Shown here in pieces: positions 44,134-52,227 of a stretch of 64,000 nt of DNA. Source of the DNA: DASRDZ01 sp035569495 (GTDB taxonomy: Bacteria > Chloroflexota > Dormibacteria > Aeolococcales > Aeolococcaceae); NCBI GenBank assembly GCA_035569495.1, contig DATMMX010000042.1:1-64000 (forward strand), given 5' to 3'. The notes beneath the pieces are model-generated. The model saw only the letters and a program-made list of their open reading frames with translations, made no database searches and had not been told where the DNA came from. The translations under genes were made by a program, and so were the position numbers. How positions within the stretch are numbered: position 1 is the stretch's first letter; each line of letters begins with the position of its first letter.

Positions 44134-46155
44134 TCAGAGTGCCCGACCGAGGGCGTGGCCTTCGTGGATGGCGTGCTCGACGCCGCGGGGAGTGAGGGCG
44201 TCGCCGATGCGGTGGAGCTCAAGGCCTTCACTGCCGCTCAGTGAGTGGTAGAGCGAGTCGCAGACGTCGTTGCCGATCGACATCACCACCGCGTCGACGC
44301 CGTCGAGCCGGGTGCACTCACCCGTGAGCAGGCTGCGCAGCTCGACGGAGTCGGGGCCGAGGCGTTCCACCACGGTGGAGAGGTGGAAGCCCACCCGGCC
44401 GCGCAGGGCGGCGTCGAAATCGGGGCGGTCGTTGATGTCAACTCCGGCGGCAACCAGCGGAGCGTGGGTGACGGCGTCGGTGCGGACGCCGCGGGCGGCG
44501 AGGTATTCGAGGGCGTCGCCGCTCTGGTGGTAGCCGGTGGCGTCGACGACCACGACGCGCGAACGTGAGTCCGCGGCGCCTTCGAGCACGTCCCAGGTGC
44601 TCAGCAGGGGGGCCGAGGACGAGCCGGGGATGGCGTCGAGGTGCGGCATCGGCGGGTACCAGCCGCACACTCGCGGCTTCGAGCCGGTGGCCACGACGAC
44701 GACGTCGGGTGAGCGGCGGTGCACCTCGTCGGCGGTGACGTCGCAATCGACCTCGACGCGCACGCCGAGGCGGTCGAGCTCGCGAGCGCGCCACAGCACC
44801 ACGTCGAGGAACTCGCGGCGGCGCGCCACGCGGCCGATCAGCAACACCTGACCGCCCAGCTCGGCCTCGCGCTCCAAGAGCGTCACGTCGTGGCCGCGCC
44901 GCGCCGCGATCAGAGCCGCCTCCAGTCCCGCGGGACCCGCGCCGACAACGACAACACGCTTCGGCTGAGCGGCGGGTTGCAGGGTTGCGACGCCCCACGT
45001 CCGCTCCAGCCCCACCGCAGGGTTCTGCGTGCAGGTCATCGGCCGCGCGCTCAGCGTGCGCGTCAGGCAGCCCTGCCCCGCGCCCACGCAAGCACGGATC
45101 TCCTCGACCCGCCCCTCGCGCGCCTTGTTGGGCAGCTCGGGATCGGCGATGCCCGCGCGGGTCATGCCGATCATGTCCGCCTGTCCCGCGGCCAGCGCCT
45201 CCTCCGCCTGCGCCGGCGCGATCATCCGCCCGATGCCGAAAACCGGGATCGACGTCACCGCCTGCTTGATCGCCGCGGCCCACGGCATCATGAAGCCCAA
45301 CCGCGAGCCGATCGAGCCGATCCCCGGCCAGCCGCTGACGTTGATGAAGTCCACGTCGCCAGTGGCTTCGAGCAGACGCGCGATGGCGACGCCCTCCTCC
45401 ACCGTCTGCCCGCCGGGCATGGTCCATGCGCCGTTGATGCGGACGCCGACCACGAACGAACGCCCGCAGGCGCGCCGCACCGCCGCGATCGACTCCAGGA
45501 CGATGCGCAGCCGGTTCTCCAGCGAGCCGCCGTACTCGTCCGAACGCTTGTTGATCGCCGGCGTCAGCCACTCGCCATACAGGTGCGGATGTGCCGCGTG
45601 CACCTCGACGCCGTCGACGCCCGCCTCCTGGACGTTGCGCGCCGCATCGCCGTACGCGGAGACCAGCGCACGGATGTCGTCGCGGTCCATCGCCTTGGCC
45701 ATCTCGCCACGCGCCGCGCCCGACGCCGACGCCAGCGCGCTCGGCCCCCACACAGGATCCCAAGAATCCGGTCCGCTGGAAATCTTCTCGCGCCCATTCT
45801 GGTTGAGCTGCACGATCACCGGCGTGCCGAACGCGTGGCACTCCGCGGCCATGCGCGCGAAATGCTCGCGCGCCTCGGGACGGTATGCGGAGGGACGGTC
45901 GGTGCCCGACTGCGGGTGCACCTGGGTCTGCCCCACCATCACCAGCCCGAACCCGCCTCGCGCCCGTTCGGCGTTGTAGGCGACCGCGCGATCGCCGAGC
46001 ACCGACCAGCGGTGCAGGCCCTTGGGATCGCGCTGCACCAGCTCGGTGTTGTGCGCCGAGATGAACAGCCGGTTGTGCACCGTCACACCGCCGATGCGCA
46101 GCGGCGAGAAGACGTGCGGGAAGGCCCCGCCCACGCGGGCGGCCTCAGACGCCAT
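44134..46155 (-). CDS. FadH/OYE-family flavin and iron-sulfur oxidoreductase
   Basis: A 673-residue protein with an N-terminal old-yellow-enzyme barrel (VFSPLRIGGVTVHNRLFISAHN; DGVEVHAAHPHLYGEWLTPAINKRSDEYGGSLENRLR) and a C-terminal FAD/NAD(P) module starting at RVVVVGAGPAGLEAALIAARRGHDVTLLE. The 4Fe-4S segment near residue 355 reads ACVGAGQGCLTRTLSARPMTC; E. coli FadH has Cys where this has the first Ala after CVG, so one of the four usual ligands is missing. It is the last gene of the class II aldolase operon. The reaction could be reduction of an unsaturated acyl-CoA or enone. Confidence 0.9.
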   Translation of the reverse strand: MASEAARVGGAFPHVFSPLRIGGVTVHNRLFISAHNTELVQRDPKGLHRWSVLGDRAVAYNAERARGGFGLVMVGQTQVHPQSGTDRPSAYRPEAREHFARMAAECHAFGTPVIVQLNQNGREKISSGPDSWDPVWGPSALASASGAARGEMAKAMDRDDIRALVSAYGDAARNVQEAGVDGVEVHAAHPHLYGEWLTPAINKRSDEYGGSLENRLRIVLESIAAVRRACGRSFVVGVRINGAWTMPGGQTVEEGVAIARLLEATGDVDFINVSGWPGIGSIGSRLGFMMPWAAAIKQAVTSIPVFGIGRMIAPAQAEEALAAGQADMIGMTRAGIADPELPNKAREGRVEEIRACVGAGQGCLTRTLSARPMTCTQNPAVGLERTWGVATLQPAAQPKRVVVVGAGPAGLEAALIAARRGHDVTLLEREAELGGQVLLIGRVARRREFLDVVLWRARELDRLGVRVEVDCDVTADEVHRRSPDVVVVATGSKPRVCGWYPPMPHLDAIPGSSSAPLLSTWDVLEGAADSRSRVVVVDATGYHQSGDALEYLAARGVRTDAVTHAPLVAAGVDINDRPDFDAALRGRVGFHLSTVVERLGPDSVELRSLLTGECTRLDGVDAVVMSIGNDVCDSLYHSLSGSEGLELHRIGDALTPRGVEHAIHEGHALGRAL

Positions 46156-46179
46156 CAGCGGAGGCCGCCCGCGGCTGCA

Positions 46180-47310
46180 TCAAGGAAGTCCGTAGAGCCG
46201 GGCGGCGTTGTCGTGGAGGATCAACCGCTGGTCCTCCTCGGGCACGCCGGCGAACTGCTCGTCGATGACCTGCTGCGAATCCGGCCACGTCGAGTCGCCG
46301 TGGGGGAAGTCGGACGACCAGAGCAGGCGGTCGGCGCCGATCACCTCGCGGGCGAGGATGGCGGTGCGGTCGCGCATGAAGGTGTACGAGACGTTGTTGC
46401 GCCAGTAGTGGCTCGGCGCCTCGCGATTGACCTGCCCCGCGCTCTGCAGGTTGCGCGCCCGCGCCTTGCGCTGCACGTAGTCCATGCGCTCGATGAGGTT
46501 GCCCGCCCAGCCGGCGTCATTCTCCACCGAGATCATCTGCAGCTTGGGGAAGCGGTCGAAGACGCCGGCGAAGATCATGCCGATCAGGGTGCGCTGCACC
46601 AGCGTGTAGCTGAGGAAGGCGTCGGTCGGCGACTTCTGCTGCTTGTCGACGCGGCGCTCGGTGGCGATGTGCATGCTCACCGGCAGGCCCAGCGCGTCGG
46701 CCTCGGCCCAGAAGGGCAGGTAGGACTCGTCGTGGTAGGCGCGCCCGCCGTCGGGGAAGACCGCGATCATCACGCCGACCAGGCCGAGGTCGCGGAAGCG
46801 GCGCATCTCGCGCACGGCGACGTCGATGTCGTCGAGGGAGACGATGCCGATCGGCTTGAAGACGTCGGGATGGGTGCGACCGAAGTCGGCGGCCCAGTTG
46901 TTGTAGGCGCGGATGCACGCCTCCTGGAAGGCCGGGTCCTCGATGGTGAAGAAGCGCATCGCGATGGTCGGGTAGAGAACCTCGGCGGCGATGCCGTCGC
47001 GACGCATCTCGGGGATGCGCGCCTCGGGATCCCAGCCGCTGGCGGGGACGTCGGCGTAGCGGCCCTCGATCTTGACGTCGCCGCCCTTGTAGCGCACCCC
47101 GTGGATGACGCCGACGGGGAACATGTCACCGCCGTCGCAGACGATCACGTCGGTGGTCTCGCGACTCTCGACGTGCGGTGCGCGGTCACGGAACTTGGGG
47201 TCGATGTAGCGCACCCACAGGTCGGCGGGCTCGGTGAAGTGCGAGTCCGCGGAGATGATCGGGTAGGTGCGCTTCTGCGTCGACGCGGGGACGGGGGTGG
47301 CCAGGGTCAT
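46180..47310 (-). CDS. Amidohydrolase family 2 protein, subtype B (PF04909)
   Basis: A 376-residue close paralog of the protein at 5054-6172. It has PIISADSHFTEPADLWV, GRYADVPASGWDPEARI, a His in SMHIATERRV, ISVENDAGW and LLWSSDFPHGDSTWPDS with the catalytic Asp. ATG at 47310 overlaps the class II aldolase stop (ATGA), so the two are coupled. The same promoter-proximal 17-base motif is found before this operon and before the paralog, which argues for a common role and regulation. Confidence 0.91.
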   Translation of the reverse strand: MTLATPVPASTQKRTYPIISADSHFTEPADLWVRYIDPKFRDRAPHVESRETTDVIVCDGGDMFPVGVIHGVRYKGGDVKIEGRYADVPASGWDPEARIPEMRRDGIAAEVLYPTIAMRFFTIEDPAFQEACIRAYNNWAADFGRTHPDVFKPIGIVSLDDIDVAVREMRRFRDLGLVGVMIAVFPDGGRAYHDESYLPFWAEADALGLPVSMHIATERRVDKQQKSPTDAFLSYTLVQRTLIGMIFAGVFDRFPKLQMISVENDAGWAGNLIERMDYVQRKARARNLQSAGQVNREAPSHYWRNNVSYTFMRDRTAILAREVIGADRLLWSSDFPHGDSTWPDSQQVIDEQFAGVPEEDQRLILHDNAARLYGLP

Positions 47311-48014
47311 CGCGTCAGCGCCGGCTCGGCGGCGGCGAACAGCTCGGGGTCGGACTTGCGCAGCCGGCGCATGTGCGCCTTCCACATCTGGGGCAGGAAG
47401 TATTCCTCGTGGGTGCCGCGCATGTATGCGCTCTCCTCTTCGCTCATGGGCTCGCCGTCGACCGCCTCGGCGTCGATGTGGTAGCGGGCCGCCTTCTCCA
47501 GCATCATCGCCTTGATCGCCGCCTTCTCCAGGGTGTCGGCGACGACCACGGCGCCGTGGTTGCGCAGCAGTGCGACGTTGCGATCCGCGCCCAGCGCGGC
47601 GACGATGGCGTCGTCCTTGGGGTTGGGCCCGCTGATGCCCTGGTCCTTGTGGAACAGCGCCGAGGAGACGTGGTAGATGCCGATGGTCCGGCCCGTCGTG
47701 CCCACCGCGCACACCGCGGGCGAGTGGGTGTGGATCACCGACTGCACGTCGGGACGGGCGCGGTAGATGGCGGCGTGGAAGGAGATCGCCGGCGACGGGT
47801 CCCAGTCGCCCTCCAGGCGCTGCAGGTCGAGCGTCGACTTGACGATGTGCTCGGGCAGGGTCTCGTCGAAGTACTGGAAGGGCGAGACGTAGAAGTTGTT
47901 GGGGTTGTCGGCGTCGCGGGCGCTGACGTGCCCGGCCGTCTGGCTGTCGCAGCCCTCGCGGTACAGCATCCGCCGAACCGCCGAGATCTTGAACCTGATA
48001 TCCGTGTCGTCCAC
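47307..48014 (-). CDS. Class II aldolase/adducin-family protein
   Basis: A 235-residue zinc-dependent aldolase or decarboxylase-fold protein. The metal site is HTHSPAVCAVG plus a later His in LLRNHGAVVVADTLEKAA. The family splits sugar phosphates such as fuculose-1-phosphate or acts on other hydroxy acids. GTG at 48014 with GGAGGAG just upstream (48018-48024 on the minus strand) is preferred to an upstream in-frame start that would lie within the promoter. It is the first gene of a three-gene unit with the amidohydrolase and flavoenzyme. Confidence 0.88.
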   Translation of the reverse strand: MDDTDIRFKISAVRRMLYREGCDSQTAGHVSARDADNPNNFYVSPFQYFDETLPEHIVKSTLDLQRLEGDWDPSPAISFHAAIYRARPDVQSVIHTHSPAVCAVGTTGRTIGIYHVSSALFHKDQGISGPNPKDDAIVAALGADRNVALLRNHGAVVVADTLEKAAIKAMMLEKAARYHIDAEAVDGEPMSEEESAYMRGTHEEYFLPQMWKAHMRRLRKSDPELFAAAEPALTR

Positions 48015-48036
48015 GGTGCTCCTCCAGCTATGTGAT

Positions 48037-48055
48037 TTCAAAATATTAGAAGATA
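48037..48055 (-). promoter_or_regulatory. Operator-like site before the class II aldolase operon
   Basis: On the minus strand TATCTTCTAATATTTTG matches the site at 4986-5002 in 14 of 17 positions. It overlaps the palindrome TTCAAAATATTAGAA (48037-48051), and the half-site TTAGAAGAT (48046-48054) recurs exactly at 28724-28732. TTGCCG and TAATAT on the minus strand, 18 bases apart, are a possible promoter. Confidence 0.5.
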
Positions 48056-48080
48056 GACCGGTAGACCGGCAATGGCCGGG

Positions 48081-50099
48081 TCACAGCGCCATGCCCACCC
48101 GCGCACCCTCGACGGTGGCGTGCATCACCCGGCGCGGCGCCAGGCTGTCGCCGACGACGTGCAGCTCGGCCACCGCGCCGCGCAGCTCGCCGGCCAGCCC
48201 GTCGTTGGCGACCATGCCGCAGGCCAGCACCACGGTGCAGTCGTCGACCCGCCGCGCCGAGCGCGTGAACGTCTGCACCACCTCGCACCCGCCACCTGAC
48301 ACGGCGACGAGACGGTGCAGCATCGACACCCGAACGCCCTTGCTGAGCATGCGCTGCATCAGCGGCAGCCGGGTGCCGTCCTCGGCGCCGTGGGCGAAGT
48401 CCATCTGCTCGCTGAGAAATTCGACCTCGACCCCCTGGTCGGCGAGGAACTCGGCGATGGTCGCCGCGCCGATGTGGTTGTCGAGCCCGCCGACCACCAC
48501 CGCGCGCGCAGCCACGGAAGCGTCGCCGCGCAACAGCGCAAGCCCGGTGACCACGTTGGCCTCGCCCACGCCTGGCACGTCGGGGATCAGCGGAAGCCCG
48601 CCGGTGGCCACCACCACCGCGTCGGCGCCGAACTCGACAACCGTGTCCGCCGTGACCTCCTCGCCGAGCAGCAGCTCGACGCCCAGCCGGCGCAGCTCGC
48701 GCTCGAAGTAGACCGCATGGTCGCGAAGGTTGCGCCGGTTGGGATCGCGCGCCAGGATGCGCGGGGTTCCGCCAAGGGCGCGCTCGCGGTCGCACAGGTA
48801 CACGCGGTGCCCGCGCAGCGCGGCGACTCGCGCGGCCTCCATCCCCGCCGGCCCCGCGCCGATCACCAGCACCGTGCGCGACGCAGCAGCCGGCACGATC
48901 GCCAGCTCGGCCTCGCGCCCGGCCTCGGCGTTGACCGCGCAGGTCATCGGAACCCGGTGCATGCCGATGTAGTGGCACTCCGACATGCCCAGGCACATGC
49001 GCACCTCGTCCGCCCGTCCCTCGCGCGCCTTGTTGGGCAGCTCGGGATCGGCGATCAGCGCGCGCACCATGCCGACCATGTCGGCGGCGCCGTCGGCGAG
49101 GATGCCCTCGGCGATCGAGGGGTCGACGATGCGCCCGGTGACGAACACCGGCACGTCGACGGCGCGCTTCATCAGCAGCGACGCAGGCACGTTGAATCCC
49201 GGCTCGCGATACCACGGGCTGACGTACGCACCTTCGAAGCCGTCGCCCAGCCCCGAGTAGCTGCCGCCGCTGACGCTGACCCAGGCGACGTGCGGCGAGA
49301 GCAGCGCGCCGACCTCGGCCAGTTCCTCGATGCTCAGCCCGCGCGCCGCGCCGTCGCCGTCCACGCCGACGCGGATGCCGATGGGAAAGTCAGGTCCCAC
49401 CAGTGCGCGCGCCTCGCGAACGATCGCCAGCGCGAAGCGCACCCGGTTCTCGCGCGAGCCACCCCACGAGTCGGTGCGCCGGTTGAAATACGGCGAGAAG
49501 AACTGGTTGACCAGATATCCGTGCGCGCCGTGGATCTCGGCGGCATCCAGCCCGGACTCGGCGACCCGCCGGATGGCGTGGGCGAAGGCGACGATCAGCT
49601 CGCCGATCTCCTCCTCGCTGAGCGGGTGCGGGCTGAGCGCCTCGTAGGGATCGGCCACCGCGGACGGCGCCACCGCCGGCGAGATGCTCTCCTGGTGCGG
49701 CGCCGCGCCGAGGTGGAACACCTGCCCGAAGCAGCGCGCCCCCTCGGCCTGGATCACCGCGGCCCGCTTGCGCAGCGAGGGAATCACGGCGTCGTCGAAG
49801 TACGCGATGCCCGCAGCGGTCACCGGCGAGGGATAGCGGTGATCCCACTCCGGCGCCCGCGACTCCGGTGCGGGCCCGACGGCGTAGCTGTAGATGCCAT
49901 GGCTGGCATGAACTCCCATCAGCCCGACGCCGCCGCGCGCCCGCGCCTGCAGGTAGCCGAGGTCGCGCGCCTCGCCCAGGGCCGTCCCGTGCGTGGTGTT
50001 GACGATCCGGTTGCGCACCTCGAAGTTGCCGATGCGCAGCGGCTCGAACAGACGCCGGAAGCCCGTCGCGACCGCGGCGCGCGACTCGACCGCGGTCAT
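48081..50099 (-). CDS. FadH/TMADH-like flavin and iron-sulfur oxidoreductase
   Basis: A 672-residue two-module flavoenzyme and paralog of the protein at 44134. The barrel begins LFEPLRIGNFEVRNRIVNTTH and contains DAAEIHGAHGYLVNQFFSPYFNRRTDSWGG; the pyridine-nucleotide module begins TVLVIGAGPAGMEAARVAALRGHRVYLCD. The Fe-S segment near residue 370 is MCLGMSECHYIGMHRVPMTC: trimethylamine-dehydrogenase-type proteins have CxxCxxC(x11)C, and here the second Cys is Met. ATG at 50099 overlaps the cupin stop (ATGA). It is the last gene of the Liv-type transporter operon. Confidence 0.9.
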   Translation of the reverse strand: MTAVESRAAVATGFRRLFEPLRIGNFEVRNRIVNTTHGTALGEARDLGYLQARARGGVGLMGVHASHGIYSYAVGPAPESRAPEWDHRYPSPVTAAGIAYFDDAVIPSLRKRAAVIQAEGARCFGQVFHLGAAPHQESISPAVAPSAVADPYEALSPHPLSEEEIGELIVAFAHAIRRVAESGLDAAEIHGAHGYLVNQFFSPYFNRRTDSWGGSRENRVRFALAIVREARALVGPDFPIGIRVGVDGDGAARGLSIEELAEVGALLSPHVAWVSVSGGSYSGLGDGFEGAYVSPWYREPGFNVPASLLMKRAVDVPVFVTGRIVDPSIAEGILADGAADMVGMVRALIADPELPNKAREGRADEVRMCLGMSECHYIGMHRVPMTCAVNAEAGREAELAIVPAAASRTVLVIGAGPAGMEAARVAALRGHRVYLCDRERALGGTPRILARDPNRRNLRDHAVYFERELRRLGVELLLGEEVTADTVVEFGADAVVVATGGLPLIPDVPGVGEANVVTGLALLRGDASVAARAVVVGGLDNHIGAATIAEFLADQGVEVEFLSEQMDFAHGAEDGTRLPLMQRMLSKGVRVSMLHRLVAVSGGGCEVVQTFTRSARRVDDCTVVLACGMVANDGLAGELRGAVAELHVVGDSLAPRRVMHATVEGARVGMAL

Positions 50100-50506
50100 T
50101 CCTCGGCCGCGCCCTCGGCGTCCGGCCGCCGCTTGCCGAACATCGTCTCCCAGTCCTGGTTGCGGAAGATGACGATGACGTGCACGCCCTCGGGCCCGGC
50201 GATCAGCGGGCCGTAGCCCCTGCCGCCGACCACGTAGCGAACGTCGCCGGCCTTGTGCCACTTGCCGGTCACCTGCTGGGTGCCCTCGAGGATGATCTCG
50301 GCGTAGTCGCAGCGGTGGTGATGCGGCGGGACCGTGCAGCCGGGTGGGAAGTAGCTGCGGAAGACCACCGGCGCGTCGGGGTCGTCGGGGTGGCCGAGGA
50401 TGAAGCGTGCCGACTTGATGCCCAGGGCCAGGTCCATCCAGCCCAGCTCGTCCCACGAGGTGTCGACGGCAAAGCTCTTGCGGCGGGTGGGTGTCGTCGT
50501 GCTCAT
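50096..50506 (-). CDS. Small cupin-domain protein
   Basis: A 136-residue cupin, paralog of 8969-9382. The metal motif is PPHHHRCDYAEIILEGTQQ, followed by TGKWHKAGDVRYVVGGRGYG and IVIFRNQDW. The second motif again lacks His. It is tightly packed between the DapA-like gene (TGATG overlap) and the flavoenzyme gene (ATGA overlap). Its recurrence beside both ABC importer blocks suggests a role in the shared pathway. Confidence 0.87.
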   Translation of the reverse strand: MSTTTPTRRKSFAVDTSWDELGWMDLALGIKSARFILGHPDDPDAPVVFRSYFPPGCTVPPHHHRCDYAEIILEGTQQVTGKWHKAGDVRYVVGGRGYGPLIAGPEGVHVIVIFRNQDWETMFGKRRPDAEGAAEE

Positions 50507-51429
50507 CAGCGGGCTCCTCCTGCGGTTGCGGTGACGCCTTCGACTTCGGCGATGCGCTGCGCCTCGATGACCCTGCGCACGTCCTCGCGCGCCTCGCCCT
50601 CGAGCATCAGCCGCGGCTTGCGCGGGTACCCGCCGGGAAGGCCGAGCAGCGACAGCGCCGTCTTGGTGGCGGTGATGTGCATGTAGCGGCCGTTGACCTC
50701 GAGCAGGTGCATGATCCGGCTGTACGCCTCGGAGGCGGCGGCGATGTCGCCGCTGTCCCAGTGCTCGATCAGCGACACGCACAGCTTCGGCGCCAGGTTG
50801 CCCTCGCTGCTCAGGTACCCGGTGCCGCCCAGGGCCATGATCGAGAGCGCGTGCATCGGCCCGCCGCAGTGGATCTCGACGCGGTCGCCGAGCCGGTCGA
50901 TGATGCGCATGATGTAGCCGTGGTCGGGGGTGGTGACGTTGATGCCCACCACGTCGTAGCGGTCGACCAGGTCGGCGAGCAGGTCGAGGGGCAGGAAGTA
51001 GCCGACCGACTGGTGCGTCGAGATCACCGCGGGGAGGCGCATGTGCGAGAGTACGTCGTTGTAGTACGCGTCCATCTCCTCGCGGTGGGGCATGTGCCCG
51101 TGGCCCACGTCGAGCGAGTACACCTGCATGGCGTCGACGCCCGCCTCGGCGGCGATGTCGGCGAGCCGGAGCATCTCCTTGGCGGTGCGCGGCTCGACGC
51201 CCATGTGGCGCACCGGCACGTGGCCCTTCAGCTCCTCGACGCCGATCTGGAGGATGCGCAGCGTCTCCTCCTCGGTGAGCGAGTAGCCCTCGCCGCTGCC
51301 CGACCCCGCCAGGTAGACGCCGATGCCGGCCTCGCGCAATCGCCCCAGGTGGGCGCGCAGCATGGCCTCGTCGAGACGCTCCTCGGCGTCGAACGGGGTC
51401 AGGGAGATGACGTGGGTGCTGTGCTGCAA
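50506..51429 (-). CDS. DapA/NanA-family protein lacking the Schiff-base lysine
   Basis: A 307-residue paralog of 29993-30907. The carboxylate loop is LAGSGSGEGYSLTEEE. At the catalytic Lys position the sequence is VVGINVTTPDHG (Asn), and the Tyr motif is replaced by ISTHQSVGY. The Asn is shared with the paralog, so the change is old and probably functional. GGAGG (51440-51436) lies 6 bases before TTG at 51429, which I take as start; TTG at 51435 has no room for a ribosome site. It follows the Liv-type transporter genes. Confidence 0.85.
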   Translation of the reverse strand: MQHSTHVISLTPFDAEERLDEAMLRAHLGRLREAGIGVYLAGSGSGEGYSLTEEETLRILQIGVEELKGHVPVRHMGVEPRTAKEMLRLADIAAEAGVDAMQVYSLDVGHGHMPHREEMDAYYNDVLSHMRLPAVISTHQSVGYFLPLDLLADLVDRYDVVGINVTTPDHGYIMRIIDRLGDRVEIHCGGPMHALSIMALGGTGYLSSEGNLAPKLCVSLIEHWDSGDIAAASEAYSRIMHLLEVNGRYMHITATKTALSLLGLPGGYPRKPRLMLEGEAREDVRRVIEAQRIAEVEGVTATAGGAR

Positions 51430-51467
51430 GACCAACCTCCTCGGGTTTGGCGCGACCGTCAGCCGCG

Positions 51468-52217
51468 CTACGTGGCCACCCCGTCGGGCTGGCGGGCACG
51501 GCGCCGGCCGCCGAGGTAGGTGTTGATCAGATCCTCGGCCTGGGCCGCGAAGTCGCTGCGGGTGGCATCCTCGACCACGTGTCCGCGGTCGAGCACGACG
51601 ACGCGGTCGACCACGTCGAGGACGTGCTGCGGCTGCGGCTCGACGATGATCAGCGACATGCCCGACTTCTTGAGCGAGGCGATCACCTGGTAGATGCGCT
51701 CGATGACGATCGGCGCCAGGCCCAGCGACGGCTCGTCGAGCATGAGCAGCTCGGGCTCGCGGATCAGCACGCGGGCGATGGCCAGCATCTGCTGCTCCCC
51801 GCCGCTCAGGGTTCCGGCGCGCTGCTCACGCCGCTCGCGCAACGTGGGGAACAGCTCGTACATCGCCTCCAGCCGCTCGGGATAGCGCGAGCGGTCGCGG
51901 CTGAAGACGAGGTGTCCGCCCAGCCGCAGGTTCTCCTCGACGGTGAGGTTCCAGAAGAGCGCGCGGCCCTCCTGCACCTGGCTCAGCCCGCGGGCCACGA
52001 TGCGGTGCGGCGGCTGGCCGCTGATGCGGTCGCCCTGCCACGACACGCTGCCGCGCGCCGGCTTGAGCAGCCCGCACACCGTCTTCAGCATCGTCGACTT
52101 GCCCGCGCCGTTGGGCCCGATGATGGCGATGGCCTCGCCGGGGTTGACGCGCAGCGACACTCCGCGCAGGACGAGCTGCTGCCCGTAGCCCGCGTCGACG
52201 TCAGTCAGTTCCAGCAT
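51468..52217 (-). CDS. livF: Branched-chain-type ABC transporter ATP-binding protein (LivF)
   Basis: A 249-residue ATPase of the HAAT importer family. Walker A is GPNGAGKST (about 34-42), the Q-loop region SQVQEGRALFWNLTVEENLRLGG, signature LSGGEQQMLAIAR (about 138) and Walker B LLMLDEPSLGLAP (about 158). The short length and C terminus are LivF-like. AAAGGA before ATG at 52217 supports the start. HAAT systems import branched-chain amino acids but also aromatic acids, urea and short amides; the ligand here is unknown. Confidence 0.92.
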   Translation of the reverse strand: MLELTDVDAGYGQQLVLRGVSLRVNPGEAIAIIGPNGAGKSTMLKTVCGLLKPARGSVSWQGDRISGQPPHRIVARGLSQVQEGRALFWNLTVEENLRLGGHLVFSRDRSRYPERLEAMYELFPTLRERREQRAGTLSGGEQQMLAIARVLIREPELLMLDEPSLGLAPIVIERIYQVIASLKKSGMSLIIVEPQPQHVLDVVDRVVVLDRGHVVEDATRSDFAAQAEDLINTYLGGRRRARQPDGVAT

Positions 52218-52227
52218 GTCCTTTTCT

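Noticed and set aside
48065..48079. Possible hairpin GACCGG...CCGG(G)TC between the flavoenzyme and the aldolase operon
   Set aside because: The stem is only 4 bp without a bulge and has no T run. It may contribute to termination but I cannot support it as a feature.
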